Positions 44,270 to 54,200 of a stretch of 64,000 bases of DNA are shown here, piece by piece (position 1 is the stretch's first letter; the number at the start of each line of letters is the position of its first letter). Under the pieces are notes generated by a model. The model ran no database searches. It saw only the letters and a program-made list of their open reading frames with translations, and was not told the origin of the DNA. The stretch spans positions 1-64,000 of the forward strand of contig NZ_LZTB01000006.1 in NCBI RefSeq assembly GCF_001665685.1. The letters are read 5' to 3'. A program made the translations under genes and the position numbers. Origin of the DNA: Mycobacterium sp. 852013-50091_SCH5140682. GTDB lineage: Bacteria; Actinomycetota; Actinomycetes; Mycobacteriales; Mycobacteriaceae.

Positions 44270-45310
44270 ATGCGGACGGGCATCTTTCTCAACTACGCGG
44301 GCGGATTCAAAGAGGCTGCCGATCAGGTGGTCGAACTGGAGAAGGTGGGCATCGACATCGCCCTGGTGCCCGAGGCCTATTCGTACGACGCGATCAGTCA
44401 GCTGGGCTACCTCGCCGCCAAGACCTCGACCATCGAACTCGGTACAGGCGTGGTGCCGATCTACACCCGCACCCCATCACTGCTGGCGATGACGGCAGCA
44501 GGGGTGGACTACGTCTCCGACGGCCGCTTCCGGCTCGGTATCGGCACGTCCGGCCCCCAGGTCGTGGAGGGCTTCCACGGCGTCCCCTTCGACGCGCCGC
44601 TGGGCCGCACGCGCGAGGTGGTCGAGATCTGCCGCCAGGTGTGGCGGCGCGAGGACGTCAACTACACCGGCAAGCACTATCAGCTGCCACTGCCCGCCGA
44701 CCTCGGCACCGGCCTCGGCAAATCGCTTCACCTGATCAATCACCCTGTGCGCGAACGCATCCCGATTACCATCGCAGCCTTGGGGCCGAAGAACGTGGAA
44801 CTGACCGCCGAAATCGCCGAGGGTTGGCAGCCCGTCTTCTACTACCCCGAGAAGGCCGACGCCGTCTGGGGTGACGCGCTGCGCGCAGGTGCCTCCAAAC
44901 GCGATCCGGAACTGGGGCCGCTTGACGTGATGGTCAGCGCGAGCCTGGCCATCGGCGACGACGTCGATGACCGGCTGGCATGGGCGAAACCCCAACTGGC
45001 CCTGTACATCGGCGGCATGGGCGCCCGCGGCAAGAACTTCTACCACAATCTCGCCACCCGCTACGGATTCGGCGAAGTTGCCGATCACATCCAGGATCTC
45101 TACCTGGCAGGCAACAAGGCCGAGGCCGTCGCGGCCGTACCCGACGAGCTGGTGCGCAACGTATCCCTGGTCGGGCCAACGGAATTCGTGAAAGAACGAC
45201 TCGCCGCCTATGCCGAGGCGGGCGTGACCACGATGCTGGTGCATCCGCTGGCCACCTCCGACGCCGAGACTGTGCGGTTCTGCGAAGAACTGGTGTCACT
45301 GACGCGGTAG
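44270..45310 (+). CDS. LLM class F420-dependent oxidoreductase
   Basis: This 346-residue luciferase-like TIM barrel is probably F420-dependent. It begins RTGIFLNYAGGFKEAADQV, continues VPEAYSYDAISQLGYLAAKT, and has LELGTGVVPIYTRTP-like IELGTGVVPIYTRTPSLLAM and RFRLGIGTSGPQVVEGFHG, which form the cofactor pocket. The substrate is unknown. The -10 box TATAAC (44258-44263) lies six bases before the ATG, so the message is leaderless. The 193-base stretch upstream shows no other gene. Confidence 0.9.
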   Translation: MRTGIFLNYAGGFKEAADQVVELEKVGIDIALVPEAYSYDAISQLGYLAAKTSTIELGTGVVPIYTRTPSLLAMTAAGVDYVSDGRFRLGIGTSGPQVVEGFHGVPFDAPLGRTREVVEICRQVWRREDVNYTGKHYQLPLPADLGTGLGKSLHLINHPVRERIPITIAALGPKNVELTAEIAEGWQPVFYYPEKADAVWGDALRAGASKRDPELGPLDVMVSASLAIGDDVDDRLAWAKPQLALYIGGMGARGKNFYHNLATRYGFGEVADHIQDLYLAGNKAEAVAAVPDELVRNVSLVGPTEFVKERLAAYAEAGVTTMLVHPLATSDAETVRFCEELVSLTR

Positions 45311-45359
45311 TCTGCGCAGCTCATCGGCCGAAGCCGCCCCTGAACCGCCGCGGCGAACC

Positions 45360-45371
45360 TAAGCTCCTTTC
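45360..45371 (+). promoter_or_regulatory. Leaderless promoter of the LuxR-ATPase gene
   Basis: TAAGCT (45360-45365) is followed by six bases and then the GTG start at 45372. This is the standard spacing for a leaderless mycobacterial message. Confidence 0.65.
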
Positions 45372-48002
45372 GTGCGATTGACGTGGCCGTTAACCGGTCG
45401 CATGAAGGAGATGAGCTTCGTCGAAGCCGCGCTGTCGGCTTCCGATGCCTCCGGAATCCTCATGTGCGGGGCCGCGGGTGTGGGCAAGAGCCGGATTGCT
45501 CGCGAAGCGCTGGCGGTCGCCGAGTCACGGGGATACGAATGCCGGTGGGTGGTGGGCACCACCGCCGCCCAGTCCGTCCCCCTTGGTGCGTTCACCGCAT
45601 GGGCCACGTCGGGTGCCAACGACACACTTCAGCTACTGCGTGCGGTGATCGAGACCCTCACATCCACCCCCGACGGTGCCCCGGTGGTACTGGGCGTCGA
45701 CGACGTGCAGCTGCTTGACGAACTGTCGATGTTCGTGGTGCATCAGCTCGTACAACGCGGCGCGGCGAAGGTCATCCTGACGGTTCGTGACGAGCCGAGC
45801 TCCGCAGCGCTCGGGGAGATATTGAAGGTCGGCGAGTTCACCAGGCTCGACCTTCAGCCGCTGACCGCTGACGAAACCGCGGCGCTCCTCTCGGCCACCC
45901 TTGGCGGATCGATAGACGCCCATGCCGCCCAACGCCTTTGGGCATTGACCCAGGGCAACGCGTTGTACCTGCGCAACATCGTCGAGCAGGAGATCGTCGA
46001 CGGCCGGTTGGTGCAGCGACATGGGTTCTGGCAGTGGACCGGCGATCCGGTGATGCCACCCAACCTCGTGGAACTGATCGAATCCCGCATCGGAGTCCTG
46101 CCGGGCGCGGTCGGTGATGTGGTCGACGCGCTGGCGGTCGGCGAGCCCATCGAACTCGGGGCCCTGCGACGCATCGCCGGTGCCGCCGCCGTCGAAGAGG
46201 CAGACACTCGCGGCCTCATCACCCTGGAGACCGCGGCGGGTGGCGTGGAGGTCCGAGTCGCCCATCCGCTCTACGGCGAGGTCCGCCGCCGACGTGCGCC
46301 CGCCACCCGGCTCCGGCGGCTGTGCGGGCTGGTCGCCACCGAGTTGGCCGCAGTCGATGACGGCCACGACATCCGAGCCGCGGTGCGGCGTGCCACGTTG
46401 AGCCTGGATTCGGACCTCCCACCCGACGCGGAGCTGCTCGTCAGGGCGGCCCGCGGCGCCGTCTGGCTGGCAGACCTGCCACTGGCGGACCGGCTCGCGG
46501 ACGCTGCAGCCCGCGCCGGAGCCGGACCCGAGCCGGCTTTCATCCGGGCACATGCGCTGTCGTGGCTGGGCCGCGGCGAGCAAGCCGACGCCGTCCTCAC
46601 CGAGATCCCCACCGCATCACTGTCCGAATCCGACCGTGCGCGACTGGCTTTCCTGCGGGCCAGCAACATGCTGTGGGTGCTCGGGACCCCCGCGGACGCC
46701 AAGCGCCTCATCGAAGAGGCCTCCCACACCGGGTCACGCCAGGTACGCAGCTATACCGACGCGTTCCTGGCCGTGTATTCGTTCGCCATGGATGACCCGG
46801 TTGCAGCCGCGGGCTATACGGAACACCTTGTGCTCGAGCACCTTCCCGCCATCGTCGGCGCCGAGGCCGCCTGGGTGCACGCCGCGGTATCGGCCGACGC
46901 CGGACAGACCACCGCCGCCATCGCCGCCGCGGAGGCCGGCTACTCCATTGCGATCCGGTCTTACGACGCACCGCAGATGACGTTCAACATCGCCGACGCT
47001 CACATCAGTGCACTGCTGCTGTCCGGCCGGATCGGCGAAGCGGTGCAGGTGGCCGACCACGTGCGCGAGCAGGCCGCCGATCTCCCCGGTACCGCCCAAC
47101 TGCTCGGAGCGGCCCTGGCAGGGCGCGCGGCCCTGGGTGCGGGCCGGTTGAAAACCGCATGTGCGCTGCTCGATCAAGCGACGATGGGCCTGTCACACGC
47201 GGGCTACGCCACCGGCTGGGGATACCGCTATCAGGTCATCCATGCGACAGGGCTTGCCATACGCGGCGCAACCACTGAGGCTGCGTCCGCACTGTCCGCG
47301 CTGGAGGAGCTGCCGCGCAGATTCCGGAAGCTGGAGTACGAACGCGCCATCGCCCAGGCATGGGTGGCCGCGGGCCTGGGTGCCGTCAGCGAGGCGATCG
47401 CCCTGTTGCTGTCAGCCTCCGAAACTGCCTGTAAAAAACGGCAATTCGCCGCGGAGGTGGCTTGTCTGCAGACCGCAACCCAATTCGGCGATCGTTCCGG
47501 CGCGGCGCGGTTGCGAGAGCTCGAGTCGATCGTCGAGGGGCCACGCGCCGGTCTTGCCGCCCGCTTCGCCGAGGCCTTGGGCACGGGCGATGCCGTCGAG
47601 TTGGCCGGCCTGTCGGTGGAATTCGAGAACATGGGCGACGTCGTCGCCGCAGTCGACTGTGCCGCCCACGCCGCAGGCGTGTACCGCGGCCAGGGTCTGC
47701 GCGGTTCGGCGCTGACCTGCTCGTCACGCGCGAGTGCCCTCGCCGAGCAGTGTGGCGGCGTCAGCTCCCCCGCGCTCAGCGCGGCGGCCGGAGCTTTGCC
47801 GTTGACCAATCGGGAACGTGAGATCGTCATGCTGGTCGCCGCGGGGTTGTCCAATCAAGCCGTCGCCGAACGTCTCACGCTGTCGGTTCGTACCGTCGAG
47901 AGTCATCTGTACCGCGCGATGCTCAAGACCGAGACCACCAGCCGTGACGAACTCGGCGGCCTGCTGCCCCCACGACAACCACCCGACGATGACAACCCTT
48001 GA
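45372..48002 (+). CDS. LuxR-type regulator with N-terminal AAA ATPase
   Basis: This is an 876-residue LAL-type regulator. The P-loop is CGAAGVGKSRIARE (about 33-46), and Walker B is VVLGVDDVQLLDE. A long helical-repeat (TPR-like) region spans about 330-790. The C-terminal LuxR helix-turn-helix contains LTNREREIVMLVAAGLSNQA and LTLSVRTVESHLYRAMLKT. The signal is unknown. It ends 27 bases before a cyclase-ATPase with a related architecture and is probably co-transcribed with it. Confidence 0.9.
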   Translation: MRLTWPLTGRMKEMSFVEAALSASDASGILMCGAAGVGKSRIAREALAVAESRGYECRWVVGTTAAQSVPLGAFTAWATSGANDTLQLLRAVIETLTSTPDGAPVVLGVDDVQLLDELSMFVVHQLVQRGAAKVILTVRDEPSSAALGEILKVGEFTRLDLQPLTADETAALLSATLGGSIDAHAAQRLWALTQGNALYLRNIVEQEIVDGRLVQRHGFWQWTGDPVMPPNLVELIESRIGVLPGAVGDVVDALAVGEPIELGALRRIAGAAAVEEADTRGLITLETAAGGVEVRVAHPLYGEVRRRRAPATRLRRLCGLVATELAAVDDGHDIRAAVRRATLSLDSDLPPDAELLVRAARGAVWLADLPLADRLADAAARAGAGPEPAFIRAHALSWLGRGEQADAVLTEIPTASLSESDRARLAFLRASNMLWVLGTPADAKRLIEEASHTGSRQVRSYTDAFLAVYSFAMDDPVAAAGYTEHLVLEHLPAIVGAEAAWVHAAVSADAGQTTAAIAAAEAGYSIAIRSYDAPQMTFNIADAHISALLLSGRIGEAVQVADHVREQAADLPGTAQLLGAALAGRAALGAGRLKTACALLDQATMGLSHAGYATGWGYRYQVIHATGLAIRGATTEAASALSALEELPRRFRKLEYERAIAQAWVAAGLGAVSEAIALLLSASETACKKRQFAAEVACLQTATQFGDRSGAARLRELESIVEGPRAGLAARFAEALGTGDAVELAGLSVEFENMGDVVAAVDCAAHAAGVYRGQGLRGSALTCSSRASALAEQCGGVSSPALSAAAGALPLTNREREIVMLVAAGLSNQAVAERLTLSVRTVESHLYRAMLKTETTSRDELGGLLPPRQPPDDDNP

Positions 48003-48029
48003 CCGCTTCGCGGATTCGGCGGTGATCGA

Positions 48030-51000
48030 ATGACGGCGGATGTGGCATGCGGGTCGTGTGGCACTGTCCTGCGGGCGAGGGCCAAGTTCTGCGACGAATG
48101 CGGCACACCAGTGGTTGTTTCCGGTGATGCGGCGGAGTACAAGCAGGTGACCGTGCTGTTCGCCGACGTGGTGCGCTCGATGGACATCGCGGCCGCGCTG
48201 GATATCGAGCGACTGCGCGACATCATGACCCAAGTGGCGGAGCGTTCGGCGGCGGTCGTGCGCCGGTACGGTGGGGGCACCGTGGATTTCACCGGCGACG
48301 GGGTCATGGCGGTCTTCGGAGCGCCGGTGGCGTTGGAGGATCACGCTTTTCGGGCATGCTTGGCGGCGTTGGCCATCCAAGACGAGGCGAGGCGGTTGGC
48401 AGACGAGGTCGGGCAACGCGACGGGGTGGGACTGCGGCTGCGGGTGGGTCTGAATTCCGGTCGGGTGATCGCCGGGGAGATCGGATCGGGAACGTTGGGC
48501 TACCGAACTATCGGGCGACAGGTCGGGATGGCGCAGCGCATGGAATCCGCCGCCCCGCCGGGTGGCGTACTTCTCTCGGAGTCGACGGCCCGGCTCGTCG
48601 AGCAGCTTGCTGTGCTCGCAGAGCCAGAGTGGGTGCGCATCAAGGGATCCGACGCACCGGTGGCTGCGCGCCGGCTCGTCGGCGTCGAACCACGGGACGG
48701 CTTGGCCGGACGTGCCGAGGCGCGGCTGGTCGGGCGGCGGGGGGAGATGGCGACGCTTGCCGCAGCGGTGGACGATGCGGTGGCCGGCCGCGGTGTCGTG
48801 GTGAACGTGGTGGGGCCACCGGGTATCGGCAAGAGCCGCGTCGCGCGCGAGGCCGCCGCACTCGCGTCGATGTGCGGCGTGCAGGTGTTCTGCACGTTCT
48901 GCGAATCGCATGCTCGCGATGTTTCGTTCCACGCGGTGACACGACTGCTCCGGGCGGGCATCGGCATCGCGGAGCTTCACGGCGAAGCAGCGCGAACCCA
49001 TCTCCGACAACGGATTCCAGACGCCGATCCGCAAGACCTGCTGCTGCTCGACGACCTGCTGGGCGTGGCAGACCCCGATGTGGCGCTACCCCAGATCGAT
49101 CCGGATGCGCGTCGTCGCCGGCTGACCGCGCTGGTCAACACCGTGTCACTGGCACGTGCGGAGCCTGCCCTGTTCATCATCGAAGACGTCCACTGGATCG
49201 ACGCGGCCAGCGAGGCGATGCTGGCCGCATTTCTCACCGTGATCCCTGGCACTCCCACGCTGGTCCTGATGACCGCCCGCCCCGAGTACTGCGGAACGCT
49301 CGACCACATACCCGGCTCCCGGGCGATACCCCTTTCCCCGCTGGGCGATTCGGACACCGCGACACTGATCGACGACCTGCTTGGCACAGACCCGACGGTC
49401 GCGGAGGTGGCGGCAGTCATCGTCGACAGGGCTGCGGGAAATCCGTTCTTCACCGAGGAGATGGTGCGCGAGTTGGTGCAGCGCGGCGTGTTGACGGGTG
49501 AACGAGGCGGCTATGTCTGCCGAGTCGACGTCGCCGAAGTGACTGTGCCCGCCACGGTGCAGGCCGCCATCGAGGCGCGCATCGACCGACTGACCGCCGA
49601 AGGCAAACGGACGGTGTACGCGGCATCGGTGATCGGGGCCCGCTTCGAGGCCGATCTGCTCGACGCTCTGGACGTCGACGGGGTCGTCGACGAACTGCTG
49701 AGAGCGGAGCTGATCGATCAGGTTCAGATCGCCGCGAACCCGGAATATGCCTTCCGCCATCCGCTGATCCGCGCGGTCGCCTACGAATCGCAGTTGAAGT
49801 CCGACCGGGCCGACCTCCACCGCCGGGTAGCCGCCGCGATCGAGACGAGTAGCGCCGAGTCGGCAGACCAGAATGCGGCATTGATAGCCGAACACTTCGA
49901 GTCCGCGGGCGATCTGCACCCCGCGTACGACTGGCACATGCGTGCCGGCGCGTGGTCGGCCAACCGTGACATCGGAGCGGCCCGGGTCAGCTGGGAGCGG
50001 GCGCGGCGGATCGCTGACCGGCTGCCCGATGGCGACGACGACCGACTGCCGATGCGCATCGCGCCCCGCGCGTTACTGTGTGCGACCGGTTGGCAGGCGA
50101 TCCGGGGTACTCGCGACCGGTTCGACGAGCTGCGCGCGTTGTGCGAGGCGGCCGGGGACAAGGTCTCGCTGGCGATCGGCATGAACGGCCTGGAGACCGA
50201 GCTGATGTTCGCCGGGCGCACACGGGAGGGCTCGCGGTTGGCGTCCGAACAGATGACGCTGCTCGAGTCGCTCGAAGATCCCGCGCCGATGGTGGGTACG
50301 TCGTTCATCGCGTTCAACAACTGGTTCGACGCGGGCGAGTTCGGTGAGATCGTGCGGTGGTCGCAGACCGTGATCGAGCGTGCTGACGGTGATGCCGCCA
50401 TGGGCGCCGAGTTCGGATTCGGTTCGCCACTGGCGGCCGCTCTGGCGTGGCGGGGCATCGCACAGTGGTGGCTCGGCCAATCCGGGTGGCGCCAGAACAT
50501 GGCTGACGCCGTCGTGATGGCTCAAGGCAGTGACCCGACGACGCTGGCCATGGTGGTGGGCTGGACCTACGGTCTGCCGATCGCGTTCGGTGTGCTTCGG
50601 GCCGACGACACCGCGTTGCACGCGATCGAGCAGGCGGCGCAGATCGCCGAGGGTTCCAGCGATACCGCGTTCAGCATCGTCCAGTACGCGCTGGCCACTG
50701 CACTGCTGCACCGGGATTCGGAGAGCGATCGGGACCGCGGACTGGAACTGATGATGCAGGCCCGCGATGCGTGGTCCCACGAGTCCGTTGACTTCCTGGT
50801 CCCCGTCGGCGAACTGGCCATCGCCGGCGAGCGGGCGAGGCGCGGCGACCACGATGCCGCGGTGGACGTGATGCGCACCGCGCTGGACGATCTGTACGAC
50901 GCCGGGCGGCCCTTCTTCGCAGTGCTGGGTGCCGGGCTTCTGGTGGAGGCGCTGCTGGAGCGTGGCGACGCCGAAGACGTCACTGAAGCTCAGGCGGTGA

Positions 51001-51206
51001 TCGACCGGTTGGACACCGCCACCGCACACCACAATTGGGCGATCGTCGGGGTCACCCTGTTGTGGTTGCGCGCACTGCTGGCCCGAGCAGAGGGCGATGC
51101 TGGGGTCTACCGAGACGTGGTGCGGCGCTACCGCGAACTGTCCGAGTCTCTCGGGTTCGAGGGCCACAGTGCCCGGGCCTCGGCGATGGTTCCCGACCGG
51201 CGCTGA
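48030..51206 (+). CDS. Zinc-ribbon, class III cyclase-like, AAA ATPase and helical-repeat protein (copy A)
   Basis: This 1058-residue protein begins with a double CxxC zinc ribbon (CGSCG, CDECG; residues 7-25). A class III nucleotide cyclase-like domain follows (about 36-190). Metal Asp46 and Asp90 and Arg170 are kept, but the purine-selecting Lys and Asp positions are Asp86 and Gly157, and the ribose-binding Asn is Gly166. The AAA domain has Walker A GPPGIGKSRVARE (about 262-274) and Walker B IIEDVHWIDAAS. The remainder is helical repeats. It probably senses a signal and switches an output; cyclase activity is doubtful. Copy B converges on it. Confidence 0.9.
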   Translation: MTADVACGSCGTVLRARAKFCDECGTPVVVSGDAAEYKQVTVLFADVVRSMDIAAALDIERLRDIMTQVAERSAAVVRRYGGGTVDFTGDGVMAVFGAPVALEDHAFRACLAALAIQDEARRLADEVGQRDGVGLRLRVGLNSGRVIAGEIGSGTLGYRTIGRQVGMAQRMESAAPPGGVLLSESTARLVEQLAVLAEPEWVRIKGSDAPVAARRLVGVEPRDGLAGRAEARLVGRRGEMATLAAAVDDAVAGRGVVVNVVGPPGIGKSRVAREAAALASMCGVQVFCTFCESHARDVSFHAVTRLLRAGIGIAELHGEAARTHLRQRIPDADPQDLLLLDDLLGVADPDVALPQIDPDARRRRLTALVNTVSLARAEPALFIIEDVHWIDAASEAMLAAFLTVIPGTPTLVLMTARPEYCGTLDHIPGSRAIPLSPLGDSDTATLIDDLLGTDPTVAEVAAVIVDRAAGNPFFTEEMVRELVQRGVLTGERGGYVCRVDVAEVTVPATVQAAIEARIDRLTAEGKRTVYAASVIGARFEADLLDALDVDGVVDELLRAELIDQVQIAANPEYAFRHPLIRAVAYESQLKSDRADLHRRVAAAIETSSAESADQNAALIAEHFESAGDLHPAYDWHMRAGAWSANRDIGAARVSWERARRIADRLPDGDDDRLPMRIAPRALLCATGWQAIRGTRDRFDELRALCEAAGDKVSLAIGMNGLETELMFAGRTREGSRLASEQMTLLESLEDPAPMVGTSFIAFNNWFDAGEFGEIVRWSQTVIERADGDAAMGAEFGFGSPLAAALAWRGIAQWWLGQSGWRQNMADAVVMAQGSDPTTLAMVVGWTYGLPIAFGVLRADDTALHAIEQAAQIAEGSSDTAFSIVQYALATALLHRDSESDRDRGLELMMQARDAWSHESVDFLVPVGELAIAGERARRGDHDAAVDVMRTALDDLYDAGRPFFAVLGAGLLVEALLERGDAEDVTEAQAVIDRLDTATAHHNWAIVGVTLLWLRALLARAEGDAGVYRDVVRRYRELSESLGFEGHSARASAMVPDRR

Positions 51207-51209
51207 ATC

Positions 51210-54200
51210 CTATTCCGCGCCTTCGCATATGGCGTTGGCCTGCGCGATATGAACTTCGAAGCCAAGGGATTCCGCCATCTCGCGGTACTGAAACGCCCAG
51301 TCCCGGAAGGCTACGTCGGTGCCCCTGGCACGCGCGAGTAACGCGCGCAGCCGAAGCATCATCAGGGTGCACATCGCCGAATCCTGTTCGGCCCGAAGGT
51401 CTCCCAATCGCATGATCGCTTCTTCGGCTTCGGCCAGGTCATGGTCGGTGCCGCGCTCGAGCAGCGTCTCCACCATAGCCCCGATGCCGTATACGGCATA
51501 CCCGTACCACCCGATCCGGCATAGATCGTCCACGGCTTGGCGCATCACCGGTATGACAGCATCATGGTCGCCGCGCACGGCCTTCTCCCGGCCGAGAGCC
51601 AACTCGGTGGAAGGAACCAGGGACGGCATCCGCTCCCGCTGCCATTCGAGGGCCTGCACAATGAGCTCCAGCCCACGGTCACGGTCAGCCAAGGAATCCC
51701 GACAGAGCAGCGCACCACCCAATGCGAATTCGGCGAAGATCAGTGCGATGTCGCTACTCGCCCATTCCGCCGTCTGCACCGCCTCCGTCATCGCGTCGAG
51801 CGTTGAGTCGTCGGCCCGAAGCACCCCGTATACAAGCCCGAGCCCGTACGTCCACGTGACGACCACACTGAGCGTGATGGGGTCGCTGTCTCGGGCCAAC
51901 GTGACAGCGCCGTCAAGGTCCTGACGCCACCCGGGACGGCCCAACCACCACCGCGCGATTCCCCGAAATGCCACCGCTACGGCAAGTGGCGAGCCGAAAC
52001 CGAAGCCGGCTCCCTTGGCGGGATCGCCCGCAGCCAGATCGATGATGGTCTGCGACCATCGCAGGATCTCGCCGAACTCACCAACGCTGAACCAGTTGGC
52101 GAATGCGATGAACGCCAGCCCCATCATCAAGGAGGGATCGCCGATCGCGTCGAGCAGCGCCATCTGCTCCGACGCCAGCCGCGAGCCCTCGCGCCGCCCC
52201 GCGAACACGTGCTCGGTGGCCAGCCCGGTCATGCCGATGGCCAACGAGACCTTGTCACCCGCTGCACCGCACAGCTCGCGCAGTTCGTCGAAGCGCCCCT
52301 GGCTTTCCTGTGGTGCCCGCGCTTGCCAATCAGTGGCACACAGCATGGTCCGGGGTGCGACACGCATCGCCAGCCGGGTGGGACTCTCGACGGGCAGCGA
52401 GTCGGCGATCACACGGGCCCGCTCCCAGCTGAGGCGGGCTGCGCGGACATCGCGGGTCGCCGACCAACCGCCGGCACGCATGTGCCAGCCGTATGCGGCG
52501 TGCGATTCGCCTGCCGACTCGAGGTGCTCGGCTATGAGTGCGGCATTCGAATCGGAGGCCTCAGGGTTGCCTTCTTCGATGATCGATGCCAGCCGGCGAT
52601 GCCAATTGGCACGATCGGATTTCAGCTGCGATTCGTAGGCGACCGCGCGGATCAGCGGATGGCGGAAGGCGTACTGGCCGGAGTCCACGCTCACCCGATC
52701 GATCAACTCGGTGTTCAGCAGCTCGTCGAGGTCGACATCGATTCCCAACGCACCCAACAACTTACGCTCGAAGCGGGCACCGATCACCGATGCCGCGTAC
52801 ACGCTGCGTTTCCCCGTGGCGCTCAATCGGTCGATGCGGGCCTCGATCGCCGCCTGCACTGTCGCGGGCACGCTCACCTCGGCGACGTCGACCCGACAAA
52901 CATAGCCGCCACCCTCGCCGGTCAATGTTCCGCGCTGAGCCAACTCACGCACCATCTCTTCGGCGAAGAACGGATTGCCCGCTGCTCGGTCGGCGATGAC
53001 CTCCGCCAGCTCACCAACAGAGGGCGCTGAACCCAGCAGCTCGCCCAACAGCGTGGCAGCATCCGAATCGCCCAGGGGCGCAAGCGCTATCGTCTGCCTA
53101 TTCGGTACCGCCTGCAGCACGCCGTCGTATTCAGGTCGGAAAGTGATCAGCACCAGTGACGGAGTGTCTGCGACGGCGGCGAGGAGATCGGCCAGCATCG
53201 ACTCACTGACCTCGTCGATCCAGTGGGCATCCTCGATGATGACGAGCGCCGGTTCGGCACGCGTCTGAGTGGCCGCGTTGAGCAATGCCGTCAGGCGGCG
53301 GCGCCGGGCATCGGAGTCGATCTGGGGCAGCGGCGCCGCGGGGTCGGCAATCCCGAGCAGATCGTCGAGCAGCAGCAGATCCGCGGCGTCCGCGTTCGGC
53401 AGACGTTCGCGGACCCGGGCGCGCGCTGCTTCCCCGTCGAGGGCAGCCACGCCGAGTCCCTCGCGCAGCAACCGCGTCACGGCATGGAATGGCACGTCGC
53501 GGGCATGGGATTCGCAGTAGGACCAGAACACGGCAACCCCCCGATCCCCCGCGAGCGCCGCAGCCTCCCGGGCCACGCGGCTCTTGCCGATGCCCGCCGG
53601 GCCCACCACGTTCACGACCCCACCGCGGCCCGAAGCTGCCCGATCCACCAGCGCGCCGATCACCGCCATCTCCGCATCCCGACCAACCAGGCGTGCCTCT
53701 CTGCGGGGCATGGCACCGTGGCGCGGCCTCAGTCCGAGCAACCGGCGTGCGGGTACGGGTACGTCGCCGCCTTTGATGCGGACCATTTCCGGCGCACCCA
53801 GGACCGCGGCAGATTCGACCAACCGCGCCGTCGATTCCGAGAGCATCACACCGCCGGGCGGCGCCACCGATTCCATCCGCTGCGCGAACCCGACAGCCTC
53901 ACCGGTCGCGGTATAGCCCAGCGCCCCCGACCCGATCTCGCCGACAATCACCCGACCCGAATTCAGCCCCACCCGCAGCCGCAGTCCCACCCCGTCGCGT
54001 TGCCGGACCTCGTCGGCCAACCGGTTCGCCTCGTCCTGGATGGCCAACGCTGCCAGGCAGGCCCGAAAAGCATGGTCCTCCAACGCCACCGGCGCTCCGA
54101 ACACCGCCATGACACCATCGCCGGTGAAGTCCACCATGCCGCCGCCGTACCGGCGGACCACCGCGGCACAACGCTCCGCCACCTGGGTCATGATGTCACG

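Noticed and set aside
48030-51206. Simple call as an active adenylate cyclase
   Set aside because: Three substrate-contact positions differ from the class III consensus, so only a cyclase-like domain is claimed.
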